Shown here: positions 44,316 through 53,782 of the stretch, piece by piece | Position numbering within the stretch: position 1 is the first letter of the stretch | Layout of the letters: each line of letters opens with the position of its first letter | DNA from: UBA1723 sp045629285 | GTDB taxonomy: Bacteria > Bacteroidota > Bacteroidia > Bacteroidales > Paludibacteraceae | Length of the DNA: 64,000 nt | Reading direction: 5' to 3' | Assembly (NCBI GenBank): GCA_045629285.1 | Contig: JAZQQY010000014.1 | Coordinates: forward strand, 1-64,000 | The notes under the pieces: model-generated | Databases searched by the model: none | What the model saw: the letters and a program-made list of their open reading frames with translations, nothing else | Told to the model about the DNA's origin: nothing | Position numbers and translations under genes: made by a program

Positions 44316-44375
44316 CTTGTTACTGACGCATTTCGTCAGCCCGTGGTTACTATTATGAGACGGTCACACCATCTA
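44316..44375 (-). repeat. Dispersed structured intergenic repeat, copy C (partial, reversed)
   Basis: Read on the minus strand: AGATGGTGTGACCGTC, then GTAACCACGGGCTGAC and a small hairpin CTGACG..CGTCAG. The CCCCGTGG closing arm is missing. Same order as copies A and B. Confidence 0.55.
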
Positions 44376-44376
44376 T

Positions 44377-45042
44377 TTAGCACAAATTTGCTCCGTTCAC
44401 TGTCAAATTGAATTGGAGATTCAATGTCTCGGCGGCACGACGCACAAGAATCATACGGTTCATGTAGATCTCGAAATAATCCATGATTGAACTAATTCGT
44501 GTGTCGATATTGATTTTCTGAGTATACGTCATAGTAAGTTTATCAAGAACGTTCTCATTATCAAGCACGGCGTAGTTGACTCTGTCGTGGATATCGAACT
44601 GCTCAGGACGCAAGTTTCTAACACGGCTACGTCTAACATCAGTCTTATCCGCAATGATAAGAGCAGCCGAGATTTCATTCACTGGGAATGCAGTCGACTC
44701 GTCATGATTGCCGATTGCCGTAATGACAGCCGCGATATCCTCAGCAGGCATACCCATCTTGTCAAGAATACGGAAAGCCATCACAGCCCCACTCTGTGCA
44801 TGGTCGATACGATTGATCACATTTCCTATATCGTGCATGTAACCAGCGATGCGAGCCAACTCCTCTGTATGCTCGTCGTAGCCTAAATCACGAAGCAAGT
44901 CGCCAGCCACTTTCGAAACAATTCCGACATGAGCATAGCTATGCTCTGTATAGCCAAGAGCCTTCAATGAGATATCAGCGCGCTCGATGTATGTTTTGAT
45001 TTCAACGGATTCCTTCACCTGTTGCAATGTCACTTTAGCCAT
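44377..45042 (-). CDS. HD-domain phosphohydrolase
   Basis: A 221-residue protein with the HD metal-binding pattern: H..V near residue 37 (YAHVGIVSKVAGDLL), the HD pair AGYMHDIGN near residue 90, and GNHDE near residue 125, then ADKTDVRRSR. Such enzymes hydrolyse phosphate from nucleotides or cyclic nucleotides; the substrate is not deducible. ATG 45042 is used. Promoter TATATTTG on the minus strand at 45072-45079, 30 bp upstream. Confidence 0.8.
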   Translation of the reverse strand: MAKVTLQQVKESVEIKTYIERADISLKALGYTEHSYAHVGIVSKVAGDLLRDLGYDEHTEELARIAGYMHDIGNVINRIDHAQSGAVMAFRILDKMGMPAEDIAAVITAIGNHDESTAFPVNEISAALIIADKTDVRRSRVRNLRPEQFDIHDRVNYAVLDNENVLDKLTMTYTQKINIDTRISSIMDYFEIYMNRMILVRRAAETLNLQFNLTVNGANLC

Positions 45043-45071
45043 AACCAATTATTTATAAAACTTAGAAATGT

Positions 45072-45079
45072 CAAATATA
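45072..45079 (-). promoter_or_regulatory. -7 element of the HD gene
   Basis: Minus-strand TATATTTG, 30 bp before the start. Confidence 0.45.
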
Positions 45080-45308
45080 ATAAAAATTCAAGACTACAGA
45101 TGTTTCAATTTTGTTAAGACTACTTATTAAAATTCAATTTATTCAAAAGAAAGTCGACATACCACACAATAAAAAAGTAAAAATAATCGTTAATAGTAAG
45201 GTTGAGGCATACTCATCAAAAGACAAATTAGTCTAAATGAACGAGTAAGCCACAAATCATAAATAATGCTAAAATTGGAAAAGGCATAGAAAAATCGGCA
45301 AATTTTAT

Positions 45309-45316
45309 TATTTTTG
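45309..45316 (+). promoter_or_regulatory. -7 element of the ruvA-sprA operon
   Basis: TATTTTTG, 26 bp before ATG 45342. Confidence 0.5.
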
Positions 45317-45341
45317 CCTAAATTATGATATAATAGGCTTT

Positions 45342-45941
45342 ATGTACGAATATATATCAGGTAAGATTGTAGAGCTAAATCCGACCTATTTGGTGATCGA
45401 AGCCGGACAGGTTGGGTACAACATAAATATAAGTCTCACTACGTATGCTGCACTTGAGGGAAAGAGTGAAGCGAAGGTTTATGTACAGCATATCGTAAGA
45501 GAGGATGCACACCTGTTTTATGGTTTTGCAGACAAGCGCGAGCGTGAGGTGTTCAACCTTCTTACTTCAGTCAGCGGAGTCGGAGTAAACACAGCACGTT
45601 TGATTCTATCTTCCTATACATCAGCGGAATTAGCAAACGTTATCATGTCAGACGACGTGGTTGCGATCAAAGGTGTGAAGGGGATCGGATTGAAGACAGC
45701 GCAAAAGATAATCATTGAGCTAAAGGATAAGATCAAGGAATATGCTAGTGGTGTCGACTCGTCTGCTCCATCAGGAAGCGCAGCACTACAGGCCAAGCAG
45801 GAGGCGGTTGCAGCATTGGTAATGATGGACTGTGCACAACCAGCAGCAGAAAAGGTTGTGTCGGCAATCCTTAAGGTCACACCTAATGCTACTGTAGTTC
45901 AATTGATCAAGGAGGCTTTGGCACAACTAAAGAGAGTTTAA
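45342..45941 (+). CDS. ruvA: Holliday junction branch-migration protein RuvA
   Basis: A 199-residue protein that binds Holliday junctions and guides the RuvB motor during recombination. N-terminal OB domain (YEYISGKIVELNPTYLVIEAGQVGY), two helix-hairpin-helix motifs (TSVSGVGVNTARLIL, IKGVKGIGLKTAQKIIIEL) and the C-terminal domain III after a short Ser/Ala linker. sprA follows after 16 bp, an arrangement seen in Bacteroidetes. Confidence 0.95.
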   Translation: MYEYISGKIVELNPTYLVIEAGQVGYNINISLTTYAALEGKSEAKVYVQHIVREDAHLFYGFADKREREVFNLLTSVSGVGVNTARLILSSYTSAELANVIMSDDVVAIKGVKGIGLKTAQKIIIELKDKIKEYASGVDSSAPSGSAALQAKQEAVAALVMMDCAQPAAEKVVSAILKVTPNATVVQLIKEALAQLKRV

Positions 45942-45957
45942 TTTTAGAAGACACATA

Positions 45958-48900
45958 ATGCGTTCTATATTGAAGCAGAAAAATATAAAATTCAGCAAAG
46001 GAGTGAAAATCATCTTTTTCACTCTCATCGCATTGTTTGCTGGATTGACCTCTTTCGCTCAGGATTTGATTCTAAACCAAGATGAAAAGCCGGCGGACAA
46101 GAAGGATGACAGACAAGCAGACACTACAAAACTTCGTTATCCGATTGCAAAATCTGGATTGAACTCACAAGACGAGATTAAGCAGACTAATCCTATCGAC
46201 TTCAAGCCAGACACTGATTTTCAGACAGATGTCGACTATGATCCGACTACAGGACTTTATATTTTCCACCGTCGTATCGGAGATATCGATGTAGCATCAC
46301 CATTTGCGATGACAACTAGCGAATACTCTGATTATCAGTTGAAACAGTCAATGAATTCCTACTGGGCAGAGAAAAACCGTATCGGTGGAGAAGGAGGAAA
46401 CAAATTCGGACTTGACGGTATTGAAGTGGGTCTTGGTGTAGCCGGAGACAAAATCTTCGGTCCTGGCGGAGTGAAATTGAAATTCCAGGGAACTGTAGAG
46501 TTGAATTTTGGATTCAGCATCACAAAACGCGACAACCCAAGTATCGCAGAGAGAAACCGTAAGGTGCCTAATTTCGACTTCGATACAAAGGTCCAGATCA
46601 ATGCAAGCGGTACTGTCGGCGACCGTATCAACATGAAGTTGAGCTACAACACAGAGTCAACATTCGACGCAGACCAAGAGCTATTCAAACTATCATACCA
46701 AGGAAAAGAAGATGACATCATCCGCAAGATCGACGTGGGTAATGTCAGTTTGCCATTGTCGTCGACTCTAATTCCAGGAAGCAACTCGCTATTCGGTATC
46801 ATGACAGAATTGCAGTATGGCAAATTGAAAGTGTCGGCAGTCGTATCTAAGCAAGAGAGTGAATCTGAGACAGTCACATCAAAAAACGGTGCGTCTACGA
46901 CGGAGTTCGAGGTAGACATCACAGACTACGATGAGAATCGACACTACTTCCTATCCAAATATTTCCGCGAGAACTACGATAATTGGATGAAGCAAGTCCC
47001 AGTGATCACTAACGGAATCGTGATTACAAATATTGACGTTTGGGTAACCAACACAAACTACACTACTCAAAACCAGAACACTCAGAGCACGCGTAACATC
47101 ATTGCATTCAGAGATTTAGGAGAAGTCTCGAATCCTGGAGCATACGATTATCCATACAACGAGAATGTAAAGTCAATATTCGACTACAACAAGATCAAGG
47201 ACAAAAAACATCCGTTGCGTACAGCAGACATGATCGAGGACATCCCAGAGCTTAGCACATTGACTAAAGACGAGGATTATGCGGAGATCAAGTCGGCAAG
47301 AAAATTGACTCCGAACGAGTATACGCTAAACGAAAATCTAGGATATATCTCATTGCGTACAGCATTGAACAGCGGTGAAGTTTTGGCCGTTGCATACGAA
47401 TACCGCATGGGAGGAAAGACATACCATGTCGGTGAATTATCGTCGAACCTATCCTCGACAATGGAAAACGACACACAATCAGGATCCGCTAATGACGCGC
47501 CTGCCTTGTATGCCAAGTTGATCAAGACAGTCGAAGTCGACCCTAGCAACGAGGACATCTGGAATCTGATGATGAAAAACGTCTACAATATCGGCGGCTA
47601 CAACATCCAGGAAAAAGATTTCGATCTTCAGATCAAATGTCTAAGCAGCGGCGGTCTGTATCTTGACTACGCAAGAGAGGGCGAGGTCAGCAGCGACCAG
47701 AAAAACAAGAAGTGGATCAGAATCATCGGCGCCGACACATTGAACAGCAAACAGCGCAGAATGTCGGATGGAAAATACGACTTCCTTGAGGGCTACACGA
47801 TTTTAGCGTCTCAGGGTAGAATCATCCTTCCACGTGTCGAGCCGTTCGGAAAGAGAACTCTAAAGGGGAAAGGTGCTGAAGAGTTGAGTTTCGACAAACT
47901 ATACACTACAATCAAGACCGACGCATACGAATATGCAGAAAATGCAAGATTCAAAATTACGGGTGAATATAAGTCATCATCTGGAAGCGAGATCCGAATC
48001 AAGCCTTACGCAAAGAAGGGATCGGTGCGAGTAACAGCCGGCGGTCGTACGTTGGAGGAAGGCACAGGCTACTCTGTCGACTATGCCGCAGGTATTGTCA
48101 GAATCTTGGATGAAGCAGTGCTTGCCAGCAACTCTCAGGTAAGCGTGACATCAGAAAGCGAAAACATGTTCAGCACACAAAAGACATCCCTAATGGGAGT
48201 CAATGCCGAATACAAGTTTAGCGACAGACTATCGGTAGGTGCGACATTGATGCATCTATCCGAGACTCCATTGACAGAGAAGGTGGCTAACGGTAGCGAA
48301 CCGAAGTCAAACACAATGTGGGGTGTGAATGCAGCCTACTCTACACAGAGCAACTGGTTGACAAAGGTGGCAGACGCAATTCCATTGGTAGAGGCAAAAG
48401 CTCCGTCTAACTTCACACTATCTGGAGAGTTTGCACAACTTATCCCAGGACACAACAAGCATATCGAGCAAGGAGGAGAAAGCGTTGCATACATCGACGA
48501 CTTCGAGGGAACAGAGAGCAGCATCAACTTGATGAGTGCAAATTCGTGGACACTTGCCAGTGTGCCTATCCGAGCAAACCAAAACACTGAATTCCGCGGC
48601 AATTTCCTTCGTGAAAACGACGGATTCTGGAGAAAACAAGACTCAGACAGTGCAAAATACAAGAATATCGAATATGGTTTGAAACGAGCTCACTTCGCAT
48701 GGTACCACATCGACAACATCTTCCAACGCAAGAATGGAAGCAACAGACCTGACGGAATCTCGACTGACGACATGTCAAGCAACTTCACTCGTCAGATTGT
48801 AGAGCAGGAGATTTACCCACAGAAGGAAGAGTATAACGGACAACCGTCGACAATAACTACGCTAAACGTCGCATACTATCCTAAAGAGAGAGGTATGTAC

Positions 48901-51900
48901 AACCTTGATGTCGACAGTATGGATGTCAACGGCGAGTTGATGCAGCCTGAAGGACGTTGGGGAGGTATGATGCGTAAGTTGGAGACTACAAACTTCAGCA
49001 AGAGCAACATCGAATACCTAGAGTTCTGGCTATTGGATCCGTATTCAGAAGATGGAATCAATATGAATGCCGAGGGTGTGCGTAACTCAGGTAAGTTGGT
49101 ATTCAACATCGGTGAAATCTCAGAGGACATCCTTCACGACAACGAGATCGAGGCCGAGGAACGTTTCATTCAGGAAACAGATCCGACTAAGAACGCATCT
49201 ACTATCTGGGGTAGAAAACCACTTGGTCGTGCCACAGGTAAATTCGACAACGAATATATCAATTCTCAGGACTTAGGTTTGAACGGAAAGAGTTCAGCCG
49301 AGGAAAGAGAATTTGACACTTATAAGAAATACCTTGCCGGACTAGCTGCCAAGAACGTTGCAAACTACGATGTTTTTGCATCCGATCCAGCCGGCGATGA
49401 CTTCGTTCACTACAGAAAGAGCCAGAAAGAAGGTATTCTTGAGCGTTACCACTACTACAACGGTATGGAAGGAAACTCTATCGTCGATGAGAGTGGCGAC
49501 AACAAGACTGCTGGTTCATGGGTTCCGAACACAGAGGATATTAATGGCGACAAGACTCTAAATACAAGAGAAAAGTATTATGAGTATGTAATCAATATCA
49601 CACCTGAGACTTTTGATTCAATCAGAGGTTGGGATCAGAACCACATCGTCAACAGAACAGTCACTACTGAGGGCAAGCTTCAGAACGGAAGCAAGAAGAA
49701 CGTAACATGGTACCGTTTCAAAATTCCTCTCCAGGACGCAGATGTCAACGGTACAGACGCGACTGGAAAGAAGGGTCCAAGCTTCACTTCCATCCGTTAC
49801 ATGCGTATGTATATGACAGGTTTCAACGAGACAACATACCTTCGTTTCGGTGGAATGAACCTAACACGTACAGAGTGGAGAGCTATCAGTAGCCGTGGCG
49901 ACAAAGCGTTGTTCGAAGGAAGCGACAACAACTACACAAACAACATCAAGACAAACACAGAAGCATTGCAGATTTCTTCTGTTTGTTACGAGAAGGATAG
50001 ACAGAAAGAGCCTATCAAGTACGACTTGCCACCGGGAATCCGCCGTTCAACCGACCCTACTACAGATGCAGACCGTCTTGAGAACGAGCAGTCAATGCGT
50101 ATGACAATCTCAGATTTGAAGCCAAAGGAGACAGTCGGAGCTTACAAGCGTACGACTCTTGACGTCCGTCAGTATGAGCGTTTGAAGATGTTCGTACACT
50201 TTGAGAATATCAAAGAGGATTTGGCAGACGCATCCAACGGCATTCAGTTCTACATGCGTATTGGTTCCGACTATACAGACAACTACTACGAGTATAAGAT
50301 CAACAACGTGATTTTCACTCGTTACGGAGAGATCAACAGAGAAGCTATCTGGCCAATGGAGATCGACTTTGCATTCGACGACTTGGTCAACTTGAAGATG
50401 GAGCGCAATAAAGCCGACAGGCAAGGAAAATCATTCGATCCGACAATGCGTTTCACAAGAGCATACGGAAACAATGAATTGACCGTCAAGGGTCATCCTT
50501 CATTCGGAGATATCCGAACAATCATGATCGGAGTAATCAACGAGAGTGGAGAGACAAAGAATATCGAAGTATGGTTGGATGAATTGCGTATGTCCGGATT
50601 CAATGAAGACGGAGGTTGGGCAGCACTAGGAAAGGTAGGATTCACATTGAGCGACTTCGCTTCATTTGACGCCACTGGACGTATTGAGACAACCGGATTT
50701 GGAGGAATAGAGTCAAATGTGATGGATCGCAACATGGAGGATACATATTCATTGGATATGTCTGCGACAGTTCAGTTGGGTAAGCTATTCCCAGAGAAAG
50801 CACATGTCAACATGCCTCTAACAATCACTCACAGCAGAGAGAAAGAGTTGCCTAAGTACGACCCTACTAACACCGACGTACTTTTGGAAGATGCATTGAA
50901 AGACGCCACAGAGTCGTACAAAGACTCTATCGAGAAGATATCAGTAGTGTCAAGCGAACAGACAAGTTTTGCCTTGACAAACGTAAGAGTCGGTATCGCG
51001 AGCAAGAATCCGATGCCTTACGATCCAGCTAACTTCTCATTCTCCGTAGCGTTCACAAAACGCAAAGAGCAGGATATTGATGTGCAGTATGACATGACAC
51101 GAACATACCGTGGAAACTTCAACTATTCATACTCGCTTTCACCAAAAGTCATTATGCCATTCAAGAACGCTAAGTTCTTCAAGGCTAAGAAATGGAAGTT
51201 GTTCACAGAGCTAGGATTCTACCCGATGCCAAACAGCTATACATTCTCTGTCAACATGGACAGAACGTATAATGAGGTATTGGCTCGTGAAATAGGCACG
51301 ACTCCTGTAAAAGCAAAGAAGGAAGACTTAATCACAGATATGACATGGGACAAGAATTTCAACTTGACTCGTCGTGCTGATATCAAGTGGAACTTCACTA
51401 AGAACATCAAACTTTCGTTTGCTACCGCAATGAACTCAGAAGTTGAGGAGTCGCTAGCATTCAACGAAAATTACCTTGATTTGCCTCGTATGAGAGAGTA
51501 TAAGTACAACCGCGACTACATTTTCGATTTGCGTGAGGACTCTATGACTCAGTGGGCAAAAGACTTGAGAGAGACAACAATGAGAAGTTTCTTGGCAGCA
51601 GGAGAGCCATACAACTACACTCAGCAGCTCAACATCAGCTATGCTATTCCGATCAACAAGATCAGCGCATTCGATTGGATCACAGCAAACGCATCATACA
51701 CTGGCAACTATGATTGGCAGAGAGGTGTCACACTTGATGCCAGAACATATACGTCTAACAATGACATCGCTGATTCCAAGCGTTCATGGAACGGAGATAT
51801 CCGCTTCAATATGGAGACTCTATATAACAAGTCAACATATTTGAAAGAGGTCAACAAGAAATTCTCCAAGTCGAGTCTGAATAAGAAAGCAAACGAAAAG

Positions 51901-53589
51901 ATTGCTGAAAGAAAGGATACGACAAAGACAGACGACAAAGTGGTCAAGGTCAAGGAGCCTAAGAAGTATGAGAGAAAGAATCTTCGTTTGAAGAAGGGCA
52001 ACAAGACAAGAATCAGCCACCGTCTTGCAGTCAACAGAGTTATAGTTGAGGCAGTCGACAAGGACGGCAAGCCATACGACTTGAAGTTTGAGGTTATCGA
52101 CCAGAACGCAATCAACGTCATTGCCAACGAAGATGTTTCCAACATCACTCTTACTGTCAGGGAAAAGACAAGAAAGAATGAAAAGTTAGGCAACTTCCTA
52201 GACGGATTTGCAAGAGGAATGATGATGGTGAGAAACGTCAGCGGAAACATCAGACTTACAGAAGGAACTACACTTAACGGTTATAATAAGGGTAGTGGAT
52301 TCTTAGGTCAGGCAGGACCTGGCGAACCTGGTGCAAAATTCACACTTGGATTCTACAATGCGGCAGATGCTATCGAAGAGGCACTTCGTAAAAACCAGTT
52401 AGGTTTGGAAGATGTTGTCAATCCGATCACATTGACTCACGACCAGACAGTTCAGGCGAAGGCTGTATTGGAGCCATACACCGGCATCAAGTTTGATCTA
52501 AATGCTGCGTCTTCATGGAACAAGGGAGACGAGATATTCTACTTCGACAACTATAATAAGGGAGTAGAAGACCTGTTCACAGGAACTCACAGCCATACAG
52601 ACATCGCTATCCGCAGATCATCATTCAAGCGTGGAGCGACATTGTCGAACGAGACATTTGCAGACTTCATCGATAACATCTACAAGATGCGTTCCCATAT
52701 AGAGAGGTCAAATCCAAACAGAGGCAAAGCCGAAGTACCTTTGAACTCTGCCGACGTGCTTGTGCCTGCATTCATATCCGCATACAAGGGAGAGCGTCTT
52801 GACAGAAATAAAGATGCTAAGATTGTACGTAGAGTTGGCAAGATGCTACCTAACTGGAAGTTCTCTTTGGATTTGATGACTAAAGCACCGATTTTGAAGG
52901 AGAAGTTCAAGTCATTCAACATCACTCACGGATACAAGTGTACATACAATGTCAACTCATATAGCAAGCATAACGATTGGAAGCCGCTTTACAACGACAT
53001 GAATGGATTCGGAACTATCGTTGATGAATCGGAGCCAACTCCATTCTTGGTAAGAAGCACAAAGGTCGACAATGTAAACTTGAGTGAGTCGTTCAACCCA
53101 TTGATCGGAATCAACTCAACGTTGAACAACAGCGTGAGAATGAAGTTTGAGTTCAACAGAAACCGCACAACCGGATTGGACATTCCAGCTCTTCAGATTG
53201 TAGAGTCGTACTCAAAAGGATTCAAGATCGGAGGTGGATACCGAATCGACAACTTCGGTGTCATCATCGGATTTGTCGACAGCAAGAAGAAGACAAAGGT
53301 CAACAACGACTTGAACATCAACTTGGATATCGACTTCAAGAATACGGAAGCATTCATACGTAAATTTGAAACTATTGCCAATACGATCGAAGAGAGAAGC
53401 AGTGGATTGCAGAGCGTAAAAGCAGAGTTTACTGCAGAATACGTTGTTAGTCAGGCAATGAAGATTTCATTCTACTACGACAGAAGCGTATCTAAGCCAA
53501 GGGTTTCATCATCGTACCCTATCTCGACATCGAAATTCGGATTCAAGCTTCACTTATTGTTGACAGAATCAACTTCAAGAGATGATTAA
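45958..53589 (+). CDS. sprA: SprA, type IX secretion system outer-membrane translocon
   Basis: A 2543-residue protein, near the length of known SprA/Sov proteins. Signal peptide ends at about residue 35 (LTSFAQ). The N-terminal part carries the SprA-family sequence with VGLGVAGDKIFGPGGVKLKFQGTVELNFG and many repeated strand motifs; the body is a giant barrel whose long loops contain multiple Asn/Tyr-rich segments; the C-terminus ends in strands with aromatic residues (FKLHLLL). It forms the pore through which T9SS cargo with C-terminal sorting domains crosses the outer membrane. The operon is ruvA-sprA; a terminator follows at 53595. Confidence 0.93.
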   Translation: MRSILKQKNIKFSKGVKIIFFTLIALFAGLTSFAQDLILNQDEKPADKKDDRQADTTKLRYPIAKSGLNSQDEIKQTNPIDFKPDTDFQTDVDYDPTTGLYIFHRRIGDIDVASPFAMTTSEYSDYQLKQSMNSYWAEKNRIGGEGGNKFGLDGIEVGLGVAGDKIFGPGGVKLKFQGTVELNFGFSITKRDNPSIAERNRKVPNFDFDTKVQINASGTVGDRINMKLSYNTESTFDADQELFKLSYQGKEDDIIRKIDVGNVSLPLSSTLIPGSNSLFGIMTELQYGKLKVSAVVSKQESESETVTSKNGASTTEFEVDITDYDENRHYFLSKYFRENYDNWMKQVPVITNGIVITNIDVWVTNTNYTTQNQNTQSTRNIIAFRDLGEVSNPGAYDYPYNENVKSIFDYNKIKDKKHPLRTADMIEDIPELSTLTKDEDYAEIKSARKLTPNEYTLNENLGYISLRTALNSGEVLAVAYEYRMGGKTYHVGELSSNLSSTMENDTQSGSANDAPALYAKLIKTVEVDPSNEDIWNLMMKNVYNIGGYNIQEKDFDLQIKCLSSGGLYLDYAREGEVSSDQKNKKWIRIIGADTLNSKQRRMSDGKYDFLEGYTILASQGRIILPRVEPFGKRTLKGKGAEELSFDKLYTTIKTDAYEYAENARFKITGEYKSSSGSEIRIKPYAKKGSVRVTAGGRTLEEGTGYSVDYAAGIVRILDEAVLASNSQVSVTSESENMFSTQKTSLMGVNAEYKFSDRLSVGATLMHLSETPLTEKVANGSEPKSNTMWGVNAAYSTQSNWLTKVADAIPLVEAKAPSNFTLSGEFAQLIPGHNKHIEQGGESVAYIDDFEGTESSINLMSANSWTLASVPIRANQNTEFRGNFLRENDGFWRKQDSDSAKYKNIEYGLKRAHFAWYHIDNIFQRKNGSNRPDGISTDDMSSNFTRQIVEQEIYPQKEEYNGQPSTITTLNVAYYPKERGMYNLDVDSMDVNGELMQPEGRWGGMMRKLETTNFSKSNIEYLEFWLLDPYSEDGINMNAEGVRNSGKLVFNIGEISEDILHDNEIEAEERFIQETDPTKNASTIWGRKPLGRATGKFDNEYINSQDLGLNGKSSAEEREFDTYKKYLAGLAAKNVANYDVFASDPAGDDFVHYRKSQKEGILERYHYYNGMEGNSIVDESGDNKTAGSWVPNTEDINGDKTLNTREKYYEYVINITPETFDSIRGWDQNHIVNRTVTTEGKLQNGSKKNVTWYRFKIPLQDADVNGTDATGKKGPSFTSIRYMRMYMTGFNETTYLRFGGMNLTRTEWRAISSRGDKALFEGSDNNYTNNIKTNTEALQISSVCYEKDRQKEPIKYDLPPGIRRSTDPTTDADRLENEQSMRMTISDLKPKETVGAYKRTTLDVRQYERLKMFVHFENIKEDLADASNGIQFYMRIGSDYTDNYYEYKINNVIFTRYGEINREAIWPMEIDFAFDDLVNLKMERNKADRQGKSFDPTMRFTRAYGNNELTVKGHPSFGDIRTIMIGVINESGETKNIEVWLDELRMSGFNEDGGWAALGKVGFTLSDFASFDATGRIETTGFGGIESNVMDRNMEDTYSLDMSATVQLGKLFPEKAHVNMPLTITHSREKELPKYDPTNTDVLLEDALKDATESYKDSIEKISVVSSEQTSFALTNVRVGIASKNPMPYDPANFSFSVAFTKRKEQDIDVQYDMTRTYRGNFNYSYSLSPKVIMPFKNAKFFKAKKWKLFTELGFYPMPNSYTFSVNMDRTYNEVLAREIGTTPVKAKKEDLITDMTWDKNFNLTRRADIKWNFTKNIKLSFATAMNSEVEESLAFNENYLDLPRMREYKYNRDYIFDLREDSMTQWAKDLRETTMRSFLAAGEPYNYTQQLNISYAIPINKISAFDWITANASYTGNYDWQRGVTLDARTYTSNNDIADSKRSWNGDIRFNMETLYNKSTYLKEVNKKFSKSSLNKKANEKIAERKDTTKTDDKVVKVKEPKKYERKNLRLKKGNKTRISHRLAVNRVIVEAVDKDGKPYDLKFEVIDQNAINVIANEDVSNITLTVREKTRKNEKLGNFLDGFARGMMMVRNVSGNIRLTEGTTLNGYNKGSGFLGQAGPGEPGAKFTLGFYNAADAIEEALRKNQLGLEDVVNPITLTHDQTVQAKAVLEPYTGIKFDLNAASSWNKGDEIFYFDNYNKGVEDLFTGTHSHTDIAIRRSSFKRGATLSNETFADFIDNIYKMRSHIERSNPNRGKAEVPLNSADVLVPAFISAYKGERLDRNKDAKIVRRVGKMLPNWKFSLDLMTKAPILKEKFKSFNITHGYKCTYNVNSYSKHNDWKPLYNDMNGFGTIVDESEPTPFLVRSTKVDNVNLSESFNPLIGINSTLNNSVRMKFEFNRNRTTGLDIPALQIVESYSKGFKIGGGYRIDNFGVIIGFVDSKKKTKVNNDLNINLDIDFKNTEAFIRKFETIANTIEERSSGLQSVKAEFTAEYVVSQAMKISFYYDRSVSKPRVSSSYPISTSKFGFKLHLLLTESTSRDD

Positions 53590-53594
53590 ACATA

Positions 53595-53625
53595 AGCCGA
53601 CGGATTTATAATCTGTCGGCTTTTT
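53595..53625 (+). terminator. sprA terminator
   Basis: Arms AGCCGACGGAT and ATCTGTCGGCT, then TTTTT. Confidence 0.85.
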
Positions 53626-53744
53626 ATTTATAAAGGATTAGCATAAGAAAAGCGTTTGAAGGCTTAGAACGGGCAAAATCGTTACAATTTTATTTCAAAA
53701 GTCACAAAAAACAAATTTTATCATTATTGGAAAAAAAAGTTTTC

Positions 53745-53752
53745 TATCTTTG
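53745..53752 (+). promoter_or_regulatory. -7 element of the 702-aa surface protein gene
   Basis: TATCTTTG, 30 bp before ATG 53783. A TTG at 53727-53729 is closer than the usual -33 spacing. Confidence 0.45.
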
Positions 53753-53782
53753 CCCAAATTAAGGATTTAAAAGTTTTCGTCT

